A stretch of 64,000 bases of DNA from positions 124,001-188,000 of the forward strand of contig NZ_FOSV01000004.1 in assembly GCF_900114375.1 (NCBI RefSeq), in the 5' to 3' direction. Made by a program: the position numbers and the translations under genes. Positions 8,469 through 17,400 of this stretch are shown in pieces; the first letter of the stretch is position 1; each line of letters begins with the position of its first letter. Origin of the DNA: Methylorubrum salsuginis. GTDB taxonomy: Bacteria; Pseudomonadota; Alphaproteobacteria; Rhizobiales; Beijerinckiaceae. The notes beneath the pieces were generated by a model. That model made no database searches, was not told the origin of the DNA, and saw only the letters and a program-made list of their open reading frames with translations.

Positions 8469-11400
8469 TCAATGCGCCGAAGCCGGCGCAGGCGCCTGCG
8501 TCGGTGCGCCTTCTGCGGCCACCGGCCGCCCCGGCTGGCGCCGCGAAAAGGTCAGGATCAGCACCGGCAGCACCAAGAGGATCAGCAGCGGCGCGAGGCA
8601 CATACCGCCGACGACCACCAGCGCCAGCGGCTTCTGCACCTGCGAGCCGACGCCTTGTGAGAACGCCGCGGGGAGAAGGCCGACGCCGGCGACCACGCAG
8701 GTCATCACCACCGGGCGCATCTGCGTGTAGCAGGTGCGCAGCATCGCCGGCACGCGCTCGACGCCGGCCGCGACGAGACCGTTGTAGTGGGTGAGCACGA
8801 TGATGCCGTCCATCACCGCGATGCCCAAGAGCGCGATGAAGCCGATCGCCGCCGAGACCGAGAACGAGGTGCCGGTAATGGACAGCGCGACGATGCCGCC
8901 GGCCATGGCCATCGGGATCACGCTGAGGGCGAGCAGCGAGTCGATCACGGACGAGAAGTTCATGAACAGCAGGATCGCGATCAGCCCGACCGCCACCGGC
9001 ACGGTGACCGAGAGGCGGGCGATGGCGCCCTTCATGTTGTTGAACTCGCCGACCAGCTCCAGCCGGTAGCCCTGGGGCAACTGCACCTCGTTGGCGACGC
9101 GGCGCTGCGCCTCTTCGATCGTACTGCCCAGATCACGGCCGCGGACGGAAAACTTCACCGGCAGGTAGCGCTCCTGGCCCTCGCGGTAGATGTAGGCCGG
9201 GCCGGAGACGAGCTGCACGCTCGCCACCGCGCTCAAGGGCAGCTGCACCGGCGGACCGCCGCCGGGATTCTGGCCGGCGATGCGCAGGTTGGCGATGGCC
9301 TCGATGCTCGTGCGGTATTGCGGCGCGAGGCGCACGACGATCGGATAATGGCGCTCGGAGCCCGGATCGTAGAGGTCGCCGGCCGAATCGCCGCCGATGG
9401 CGGTGCGGACCGTGGTGTTGATGTCGCCCGGCGTCAGGCCGTAGCGGGCGGCCCGGACGCGGTCCACGTCGATCTCGATGGTCGGCTGGCCGAGCGACTT
9501 GAACACCGCCAGATCCTCGACGCCGGGAATCGTCGAGAGCACCTTCTCGACCCGCTTGGCCGTCTCGGTGAGCTTCTGCAGGTCGGGCCCGAACAGCTTG
9601 AACGAGTTCTCGCCCTTGATGCCAGAGACCGCCTCGGCGACGTTGTCCTGAAGGTATTGCGACAGGTTGAACTCGACGCCGGGGAAGGCCGCCTGGAGCT
9701 TGTGCAGCATCTCCTCGGTGAGCTTGTCCTTGTCGATGCCGGGGCGCCACTGTTCCAGCGGCTTCATCGGCGCGAAGAACTCGGCGTTGAAGAAGCCCGC
9801 CGCATCGGTGCCGTCGTCGGGGCGACCGTGCTGGGAGACGACGCGCTCGACCTCCGGGATCTGGGCGATGATCTTGCGCATCTCGTTGACGTAGCCGTTG
9901 CTCTCGCGCAGCGAGATCGTCGCCGGCATGGTCGCGCGGACCCAGAGGTTGCCCTCCTCGAGCTTGGGCAGGAACTCGGAGCCGAGATTGCGGGCGGCCA
10001 CGCCCACGCCGACCGCGATCAGCGCCACGACCGCCACCGTGACGAGCCGGGCGCCGAGCGCGGCGCGCACCGCCGGGCGGTAGAGCCGGTCGAGCACCCG
10101 CACGAGCAGCGTCTCGGTCTCCTTCACGTGGGCGGGCAGCAGGTAGGAGGCGAGCGCGGGCGTGACCGTGAAGGTGGCGATGAGGCCGCCCAGCAGCGCG
10201 TAGGCGTAGGTCGTCGCCATCGGCCCGAAGATGTGGCCCTCCACGCCGGTCAGCGTGAAGAGCGGCAGGAAGCCGGTGACGATGATCGCGGCGGCAAAGA
10301 AGATCGAGCGCGAGACGTCGCCGGCGGCCAGCGCGATGCGCCCGTCCTTCTCGCCGAGGTCGGGCGGCGGGTAGCCGGGGATGCCGTGCCCGGAGAGGCG
10401 CCGGAAGATCGCCTCGACCATGATGACGGTGCCGTCGACGATCAGGCCGAAATCGAGGGCGCCGACCGACAGGAGGTTGGCGGATTCGTCGCGCGCCACG
10501 AGGATGATGACGGCGAAGAACAGGGCGAACGGGATGGTGGCCACCACGATCAGGGCCGAGCGGAGGTTCCCGAGGAACAGCCACTGGATCGCCAGGATCA
10601 GCAGGATGCCGACCACCATGTTGTGCAGCACGGTGTGGGTGGTCACCGCGATCAGGTCGGCTCGGTCGTAGATGCGCTCGATCTTGACGCCCGGCGGCAG
10701 CAGGCCCGCGGCCTCGATCTCGGCGACTTCCGCCTTCACGGCCTCGATCGACGGGGTGCTCTTCTCGCCGCGGCGCATCAGGACGATGCCCTGGACGATG
10801 TCGTCCTCGTCGTTCATGCCGGCGATGCCGAGCCGCGGCTGGTGGCCGATGGTGACGGTGGCGACGTCCTTGACCAGCACCGGCGCGCCGCCGACCTGGG
10901 CCAGGACCGTGCCGTTGATGTCCTCGATGTCGCGGATCAGGCCGACGGCCCGCACCACCGCCGACTGGCCGCCGATGGCGACGCGGTTGCCGCCGACGTT
11001 GAGGTTGCTGTCGTTGAGGGTCTTCACGACGCCCGAGAGCGTGAGGCCGTAGGCCATCAGCCGGTCGAGATCGACCGACATCTCGATGGTCTTGGTCTTG
11101 CCGCCCCAGCCGATGGCGTCGATCACGCCCGGCACCGTGCGGAAGCGTTTTTTGAGGGTCCACTCCTGAAGGGTGCGCAGGTCCAGCACGGAATAGCCGG
11201 GCGGGGCGGTGAGCTTATACCGAAAAATTTCGCCGATCGGGCTCATCGGGGAGATGGTGGGCTTGGCGCCGGCCGGCAAGGGATCGAGCTGCTGCAGGCG
11301 GTTCAGCACCTGCTGCTCGGCCTGGAGGTAGTCGAACTCGAAGCCGAACTGGAGCTTCACGTCGGACAGGCCGTAGAGCGAGATCGTGCGGACCTGCTTG

Positions 11401-11633
11401 AGGTTGGGCATCCCCGAGGTGATCAGCTCGATCGGGATCGTGACGTAGCGTTCCATCTCCTCGGCGGAGAGGCCGTCGGTCTGGGTCACGACATCGACGA
11501 GCGGGGGCGTGGGGTCGGGATAGGCCTCGATGTTGAGGCTCTGGAAGGCGGCCACGCCCCCCACCACGAACAGCAGGAAGAACAGGACCACGAGGGGGCG
11601 CTGCCGGAGCGCCAGGGCGACGATGCCGTTCAT
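8469..11633 (-). CDS. Heavy-metal RND efflux permease (CzcA/CusA type)
   Basis: An inner-membrane proton/metal antiporter of the HME-RND family, about 1,054 residues, that pumps metal ions across the envelope with an adaptor and an outer-membrane channel. It has 12 expected helices in two halves; the TM4 relay motif DFGLIVDGTVIMVE is the CzcA-type signature and distinguishes it from drug RND pumps. The ATG at 11633 was chosen because a TTG start 15 bases upstream would give only a five-residue extension; MNGIVALALRQRP begins the usual first helix and GGAAA lies upstream. It follows the adaptor gene by 203 bp. Substrate (Co/Zn/Cd versus Cu/Ag) cannot be read safely from the sequence. Confidence 0.92.
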   Translation of the reverse strand: MNGIVALALRQRPLVVLFFLLFVVGGVAAFQSLNIEAYPDPTPPLVDVVTQTDGLSAEEMERYVTIPIELITSGMPNLKQVRTISLYGLSDVKLQFGFEFDYLQAEQQVLNRLQQLDPLPAGAKPTISPMSPIGEIFRYKLTAPPGYSVLDLRTLQEWTLKKRFRTVPGVIDAIGWGGKTKTIEMSVDLDRLMAYGLTLSGVVKTLNDSNLNVGGNRVAIGGQSAVVRAVGLIRDIEDINGTVLAQVGGAPVLVKDVATVTIGHQPRLGIAGMNDEDDIVQGIVLMRRGEKSTPSIEAVKAEVAEIEAAGLLPPGVKIERIYDRADLIAVTTHTVLHNMVVGILLILAIQWLFLGNLRSALIVVATIPFALFFAVIILVARDESANLLSVGALDFGLIVDGTVIMVEAIFRRLSGHGIPGYPPPDLGEKDGRIALAAGDVSRSIFFAAAIIVTGFLPLFTLTGVEGHIFGPMATTYAYALLGGLIATFTVTPALASYLLPAHVKETETLLVRVLDRLYRPAVRAALGARLVTVAVVALIAVGVGVAARNLGSEFLPKLEEGNLWVRATMPATISLRESNGYVNEMRKIIAQIPEVERVVSQHGRPDDGTDAAGFFNAEFFAPMKPLEQWRPGIDKDKLTEEMLHKLQAAFPGVEFNLSQYLQDNVAEAVSGIKGENSFKLFGPDLQKLTETAKRVEKVLSTIPGVEDLAVFKSLGQPTIEIDVDRVRAARYGLTPGDINTTVRTAIGGDSAGDLYDPGSERHYPIVVRLAPQYRTSIEAIANLRIAGQNPGGGPPVQLPLSAVASVQLVSGPAYIYREGQERYLPVKFSVRGRDLGSTIEEAQRRVANEVQLPQGYRLELVGEFNNMKGAIARLSVTVPVAVGLIAILLFMNFSSVIDSLLALSVIPMAMAGGIVALSITGTSFSVSAAIGFIALLGIAVMDGIIVLTHYNGLVAAGVERVPAMLRTCYTQMRPVVMTCVVAGVGLLPAAFSQGVGSQVQKPLALVVVGGMCLAPLLILLVLPVLILTFSRRQPGRPVAAEGAPTQAPAPASAH

Positions 11634-11651
11634 GCCGTTGGTTTCCAAACC

Positions 11652-11673
11652 GCATGCCGCCGGGGCGGCATGC
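11652..11673. repeat. Perfect 22-bp inverted repeat between pump genes
   Basis: GCATGCCGCC, GG, GGCGGCATGC: a perfect inverted repeat between the adaptor and the RND gene, about 19 bp upstream of the permease start. It could be an operator, or an mRNA hairpin lowering permease expression relative to adaptor. More G/C-rich hairpins follow up to 11820. Confidence 0.45.
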
Positions 11674-11836
11674 CGGGCGTTGCCCGGTTTGATTGTTTGC
11701 TTCGGTCGCCGGTGCCCGCTTCCGCGGGCTTGGGCTCCGGCGGCCTGGGCTCACGCCCGAGCCCGCTCGAGCGCGGCGCTCTTCGCGCCGTGGGGCCGCT
11801 CGCGCGGCCGCGGATCTTTCCGTCGTGTCCGGGCCC

Positions 11837-13111
11837 TCAGCCCGGATCGACCATCCCGTCGATGAACAGAGCGCCGCGGGCGATCACCCGCTCGCCGACC
11901 GAGAGCCCGTCGGTCACCTCGATGTCGTTGCCGTCGACGAGGCCGGTCTTGATCGCGCGGCTCTCGACCGCGTTGTCGGGCTTGAGCACCCAGACGCGGG
12001 CCTTGTCGCCCTCGAAGATCACCGAATGGCGCGGGATCGCGCGGGAGACGGTCTCGCGTTCGTTGATGATGTGGACGCTGGCATACATCTCGGGCTTCAA
12101 GAGGCCCTTGCTGTTGTCCACCTCGGCCCGCATGTAGATGCGCCGGCTGGTCGGATCGACCGAGGACGAAATGAAGTTGATCCGACTCTCGAAGGTCTGG
12201 TTCGGATAGGCCAGGACCTTGAAGCGGATGCGCTCGCCGAGATCGACCTTGGCCGCGTCGGTCTCGCGCAGCTGCGCGATGATCCAGACCTTCGACAGGT
12301 CGCCGATGATGTAAGATGGGTCCGAGCCGCCGGTGTTGACGTATTGGCCGGGGCCGATCTTGCGCGAGATGATGGTGCCGGAGAGCGGCGCGTTGATCGT
12401 CGTCTCGGGGTTGATCGCGCCCTTGGTCTGGAGCGCGGTCATGTCGTCGTCGCGAAGCCCCAGGATGCGCAGGCGGTTGCGCACCGCCTCCAGGCCGACT
12501 TCCGCGGTCTTGGCGTCGTTCTGCGCGGTGGCGAGGTCGTTCTGCGCGGTCTGGAGTTCGCGAAGGGTGGTGACGCGCGAATCGTAGAGGTCGTGCAGGC
12601 GCTTCTCGGTGTTGGTCGCGTAGGAAAGCTGCGAGCGCGCCTTGTTGAGCACGTTGAGGGCGGCCAGGTAGTCGTTCTGCGCCTGCACCATTTCGTTGGC
12701 CTGGAGCGAGAACAGCTTGTCGCCCTGGCGCACCCGCTCGCCGGAGCGGGCGAAGATGGTGATGACCCGCCCCGGATAGGGCGAGAAGACCGGGGTCGCC
12801 CGGTACTCGTCGACGCCGATCTTCCCTTCGGTGGCGATGTCCTCGAAGAACAGGCGCTGCTCGACCGGGGCGGTGGTGACCGTGGCGAGCTGGTTCGGGT
12901 TCAGCACGAAGCGCCCGCCGGCACCGGCCGCGGCGGTGACGGCGGCGGGGGCCGGCACCGCGGCGTCCACTTCCTTCGGCCGGCCGTACCAGATGGCGGC
13001 GCCCGCCCCCGCGCACAGCGCGACCGCGACGACGGCCTGAATCGGCCAAGCCATGCGCTTGGGCGTCAGGCTCTCGGGCGACAGGTGCTCTTCCTCGTGC
13101 GATCCGCTCAT
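11837..13111 (-). CDS. RND efflux periplasmic adaptor (CzcB/CusB type)
   Basis: A membrane-fusion protein that links the RND permease to an outer-membrane channel. The 424-residue form starts MSGSHEEEHLSPES with a single TM anchor (about residues 20-42), then the split biotinyl-lipoyl-like domain (VFSPYPGRVITIFARSGERVR ... NAPLSGTIISRKIGPGQYVN), a long helical hairpin between them (about 130-225), and beta-barrel and membrane-proximal domains. Alternative in-frame starts exist at 13138 and 13411, but the upstream residues are Arg/Ser-rich and look non-coding. No CzcC/CusC-type channel and no CzcD or regulator is next to it, so the channel must be encoded elsewhere. Confidence 0.88.
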   Translation of the reverse strand: MSGSHEEEHLSPESLTPKRMAWPIQAVVAVALCAGAGAAIWYGRPKEVDAAVPAPAAVTAAAGAGGRFVLNPNQLATVTTAPVEQRLFFEDIATEGKIGVDEYRATPVFSPYPGRVITIFARSGERVRQGDKLFSLQANEMVQAQNDYLAALNVLNKARSQLSYATNTEKRLHDLYDSRVTTLRELQTAQNDLATAQNDAKTAEVGLEAVRNRLRILGLRDDDMTALQTKGAINPETTINAPLSGTIISRKIGPGQYVNTGGSDPSYIIGDLSKVWIIAQLRETDAAKVDLGERIRFKVLAYPNQTFESRINFISSSVDPTSRRIYMRAEVDNSKGLLKPEMYASVHIINERETVSRAIPRHSVIFEGDKARVWVLKPDNAVESRAIKTGLVDGNDIEVTDGLSVGERVIARGALFIDGMVDPG

Positions 13112-13739
13112 CGACCCATGATTCCCGGCTGGACCCATCACGGGTCGGCCCGTCGGCGCGGCCGATTCGCTCGGCCCTTTGGTTGTGCGCGACCGAAGCA
13201 CGCGAATTGCGCCGTTACCGTGGCGACTTGACGGGCGCGTGACGGTCTGCGCGTGGGAGCCATGGGTCATGAATGCTCGCCGGTCTCGTCGGTCCCTTTG
13301 GGAGCGGTCCGCTCTCAAAATGGTTTTCGAATCAGGACGCGGACGAGCGGAGAAGAACGACGCAACACAAGCCCGAGGGTGTAGTCGCCGAGCGGCGGCC
13401 TGGCACCCCAAACGCGTAGGGGTGAGGCATCCCCGATGTGACCCGCGGCCTCGGCCTGACGAAGGGGCTGTGACTGCTTGCGCAACGTGAGCAACGAGCC
13501 CGTTGCGGCGTGAGGATCGAAGGCCCAGCGACGCAGGTGTGGACCTGCGAGGCGGATGCGGCCAGGATCATCGATCGGTAACGCTGCCATCATACCCCGC
13601 TGCCGCTCCCGGCCCATGCTCTGGAACTCAACTCCATCGAGACTGTTTGGCAGTGCGCCGTCGCTCACTTTCGGTTCACACCACGGATCCTAAGTTGGGC
13701 GTCCCTCAGTAGGGCTCGCTTGATAGGGAAAAGGAAACC
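13112..13739. other. 628-bp region without a convincing gene
   Basis: It holds the upstream region of the RND operon and of the small secreted protein at 13740. Overlapping open frames on the minus strand (13315-13668 and 13332-13571) encode Arg/Ser/Pro-rich peptides without recognisable domains. I recall similar peptides annotated as spurious proteins in Methylobacterium, so this may be a dispersed non-coding repeat. No promoter stands out. Confidence 0.4.
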
Positions 13740-14033
13740 ATGAAGCGCTTGTCACTGCTTGCGATGCTTGCTGCCCTCGCCGGTTCCGGTGGGGCGGTCT
13801 CGGCCGCACATGCCATGCCGATCGGTCCGGCTGCTGTCAGCCAACTTACTGACGGAGCCAATATAGAGCGAGCGGGCGCATATGACGGTTGTGGCCCGGG
13901 CTTTCACCGCCACTATGGTTATGGTCGGTGCATGCCTAATGTGCGGACGATCTACGGCTATGGGCCGCGTCGCTACTATGGTGGTCCCTACGGGTATCCG
14001 CGTCCGCGTCCGTACTACCGGCCCTATTACTGA
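13740..14033 (+). CDS. Small secreted GCG_CRPN-type protein
   Basis: A 97-residue exported protein of unknown role. The signal peptide is clear (MKRLSLLAMLAALAGSGGAVSAAHA). It is followed by the motif CGPGFHRHYGYGRCMPN (about 51-67), the two-cysteine GCG/CRPN-like signature common in Methylobacterium small exported proteins. A Tyr/Gly/Pro/Arg-rich tail (YYGGPYGYPRPRPYYRPYY) ends the protein. GGGAAAAGGA upstream gives a strong ribosome binding site. It probably sits in the periplasm or on the surface; the disulfide is inferred. Confidence 0.85.
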   Translation: MKRLSLLAMLAALAGSGGAVSAAHAMPIGPAAVSQLTDGANIERAGAYDGCGPGFHRHYGYGRCMPNVRTIYGYGPRRYYGGPYGYPRPRPYYRPYY

Positions 14034-14238
14034 GTGCCATTGATGTTGGTAGGCTCGCTGCGGACGACGTCCGTCGGCGAGCCTGACGGCTTGGCCGACC
14101 CTAGTCCAATGCCTGGGTGCATGAAGCGGTGCGAAACACGACTGACGGCCGTGTTTCGCGCTCTTGCTGGATGAAGGTTTTCCGCCGGTTCGTCTTTAGC
14201 GAATGTGGCCAATGGCCGGAACGCGTTTCGACGACGTA

Positions 14239-14319
14239 GATGCCGGTTCGTCGAAAGAATGCATGACCGAACATAAAGCGAAAGCCGTACCTGGCCTGAT
14301 GCAATCAGGTCGGATACGG
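14239..14319. repeat. Dispersed repeat R1, copy A
   Basis: This 81-bp segment is homologous to 28856-28936, which is also 81 bp. Shared blocks are GATGnCGGTTCG, GAAAGA, AGCCGT, GATGCAATC and the terminal CGGAnACGG. Both copies are in non-coding DNA next to a copy of repeat R2. Confidence 0.65.
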
Positions 14320-14323
14320 TTCT

Positions 14324-14362
14324 AGAGCATCGTCCTGGATATCGGATCCAGCACGATGCTCT
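14324..14362. repeat. 39-bp near-perfect inverted repeat
   Basis: AGAGCATCGTCCTGGAT and ATCCAGCACGATGCTCT are inverted copies with one mismatch around a five-base centre. The ACGATGCTCT end matches the end of repeat R2, so this unit belongs to the same dispersed family. It would form a strong hairpin between the convergent genes at 13740 and 14450. Confidence 0.75.
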
Positions 14363-14372
14363 ACGTTATTGG

Positions 14373-14425
14373 TTCGCATCGTCTTCTTCCGAAGGCCGCA
14401 AGCCAACTTTCGGGACGACGCTCTA
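14373..14425. repeat. Dispersed repeat R2, copy A
   Basis: CGCATCG, TTCCGAAnGCCG, CTTTCGGGnCGA and GCTCTA are shared in order with 28533-28586. The core is itself an imperfect palindrome (TTCCGAA...TTTCGGG). I recognise this as a very common Methylobacterium/Bradyrhizobium-type intergenic repeat. Confidence 0.65.
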
Positions 14426-14449
14426 AATGCGTCGCCCCGCTGGTCGAAA

Positions 14450-17400
14450 TCAGAGGATGAAATCCCAAGCCGTCAGGCTGGGCGTATTCTCGACGATGAT
14501 CAGCATGTCCGTTGTCTTGTTGCCATCAATGTCGATCATGACATGGGCATCTGTGCCAACGGCCTTGACCATAATCTGGCCCTGTGCTTGCCCGGAGCGT
14601 GCGGACACGAACTCGTTGACGTATCGGAACGCCTGGTCACCGGCGGCCGTGCCCGCATCCATCGCGCTCAAGTCGATTTTGTCTGACTTGGTATAGCTCG
14701 CTGTCAAGGCGACATCGAACTGTAGGATGTGGTCGGCTGCGGCCAGAGAAGGGCCGCTGTCGCCGGCCGAGACGTAATGAAAGATGTCGGTGACATTGTC
14801 GTTGCCGGCATACAGCGTATCGGCGCCGCGACCGCCCCGGATGTCGTTGCTCCCTGCATTGCCGCGGATGATATTTGCAGCCGCGCTGCCGACTGCGTCG
14901 ATATTCGCCGTTCCGTCGAGCGTAAGGTTCTCGATGTAGGTCCCGTCGAGGCTGAAAGAAACCTTGGAGATCACGGCGTCCGTGCCGCCGTTCCGGGCTT
15001 CGACGACCCGGTCGCCCGTGTTGTCGACCCAGTAGACGTCGTCACCAAGTCCGCCGGTCATCTTGTCTGCGCCGACCCCTCCGTCGATCCGGTTCGCGCC
15101 GGCATTTCCTGTGATCGTGTTGGCCGAGGCGTTTCCGGTGGCGCTGAAGTTGCCGAGTCCGAGAAGCGTTAGATTCTCGATCGAAGTGCCGGCAAGAGAA
15201 TAGCTGAACGAGACAAGAACGTGGTCGATCCCGCCGGAATCCGTGACGCTGTCGGTTGCCACGTCGAGATAGTAGGTGTCGTCTCCCAGGCCGCCGTTGA
15301 GCTTGTCGGATCCGAGGCCGCCGTCGAGGACGTTGTTTCCCGCGTCCCCGGTCAGGGAGTCCGCGAAGGCCGTACCGACAAGGTTCTCCACGGTTTCGAA
15401 GGTGTCGCCTTTGGCGAGCCCGGTGTTGCCGGCCGGCGCGGAGAGGCTCACGACGATGCCGGACGTGGCGGAGGCGTAGGTCACCGTGTCTGACCCGGCG
15501 CCACCTACGTAGCGGTCGGTGCCAATGCCGCCGATGAATGTGTCGTTGCCACCTCCGCCGGCGAGGATGTTGCGGCCCGCCTGACCATCGATCAGGTTGT
15601 CTCCCGCCGTTCCCGTGAGACGATCGTCGAACTGAGAGCCGATCAGGTTCTCGATGCTCGAATAGGTGTCGCCGGCTGCCTCGCCGGTGTTCCCAATCGG
15701 ACGGGCGAGGTTGGCCACGACGCCGAGGGCCGCCTCCGCGTAGCTCGCCGTATCGATGCCCCGACCGCCCTCCAGGCGGTCCGCGCCGGCCCCGCCCATC
15801 AGGACGTTCGCGCCGGCATCCCCCCGCAGGGTGTCGTTGAACGCGGAGCCCCGGAGCCCTTCGATCGAGCGGTAGGTGTCGCCGGCAGCGTCGCCCGTAT
15901 TCGCGGTGCCATTGGCAAGACTGGCGACCACGCCCGTCCGAGATGAAGCATACGAAGCGAAGTCGAGACCGTCGCCGCCGTCAAGCGTGTCACCAGCAGG
16001 CCCGCCGACCAAGTTGTCGTCGCCGAGGCCGCCGATCAGCGTGTCGCGGCCCGCTCCTCCGGACAGCACGTCGTTGCCGCCTGCGCCGTCGAACCGGTCG
16101 GCCCCCGCGCCACCCAGGACGGTATCGGTCTTCGCCCCACCCAGCAGCTGGCTGCCGACGGTGGACGTCATCGTGAGCGTCTGGTCGCGGTTGCTCGTCA
16201 GCTTGACGAGGCGCGTCCCCTCGACCGCGAGCGTCAGCCCTGCCGCCGCGATTCCGGCGTCGAGGATCATCTCGCCCTTCGTTCCGACACGCAGACCGAA
16301 TACGCCAGTGTCAGCCTGCCGGATCTGAGTGTCGTTCATGACGACGCGCACGGTCGAGGCGGCGGTGAGATCCAAGGCCTCGACGCCCCGCAGATCGAAG
16401 GTCGCTGCGTCGAGCGCAACGTTTCCGGACAGCTTGACGACGTCGAAACCAGCTCCGCCATAGATCGGCGTCTTGTTGCTCAGGTAGGTCCGGCTGAGCT
16501 CGATCGTATCGTTGCCATCGGTTCCTACGATCCGCGAGAAGCCGCTCCCCCCAAGTATCGCCGTCGCCTTACCGATCGTCCCGAACGCGAAGTTCGCTGT
16601 GGTCAGGGCCTTGGCGGTGACCCCGGAGAGCGTGATCTTCCCGTCGTTCCCGAGGTCGAGAATCGTGCCACCGTTGACTTGGATGAGCTTGAGTTGTGCG
16701 AAGCTCTTGATCGCCAAGCCGTTCAGGGCGAGCACGTCGCCGCCGACCCCGGCCGTGAAGTCGGTGATGATGTCGTTGCCCTCACCGAAGCTGCGCTCGA
16801 TACGGTCGCTGCCTGCGCCGGTCGAGATACGGTCGCTGCCGAGCCCGCCCGTCAGAATGTCCGCGCCGCTGCCGCCGTTCAGAGTGTCGTCGCCGGCGTC
16901 GCCCGTGATCCGGTCGTTTCCGCCCTCGCCGCTTAGAATGTCGTTCTCCGTGCCGCCGGAGATTTGATCGTTGCCCAGACCGCCGAGCACGGTGTCGACA
17001 CCGGAATCGCCCTGGATCGTGTCGTTGCCATCCCCTCCCGAGAGAAGGTCGGAGGCGAAACCGCCGATGATGGTGTCGTTCCCCCTGCCCCCGTAGAGGA
17101 TGTCGTTGCCATCCATGCCGTTCAGGTAGGCATTGCCGTCGGCACCATAGACGGTGTCAGGGCGGTCGCCGCCGGTCATGCGAACGAAGCGGACGTCATT
17201 GGCGTCGATCGTCGATTTCGGGTGCTCCGGCGGCGAGCCCGGCGAGACGGCGCGCCATTGCTGTTCGCCGCTCGGGCCGTATTCGAGCACCATCTCCTTC
17301 ACGAGGATCGTGTTGCGCGAGTCCGGGCCGCCGTGAAAGTTCACGTCGCGGTTGGTGTAGGTTACCTCTATGGTGTTATAATGCTCTGCGCTTGCTGCCG

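Noticed and set aside
8787..12137. 1,116-codon open frame antisense to the RND pump genes
   Set aside because: Composition is Asp/His/Arg/Gly-rich shadow text; the minus strand encodes a complete, well-conserved RND permease.
13315..13668. 117-residue minus-strand open frame upstream of the small secreted protein
   Set aside because: No domain and several overlapping frames of similar length; it looks like repeated non-coding DNA rather than a gene.
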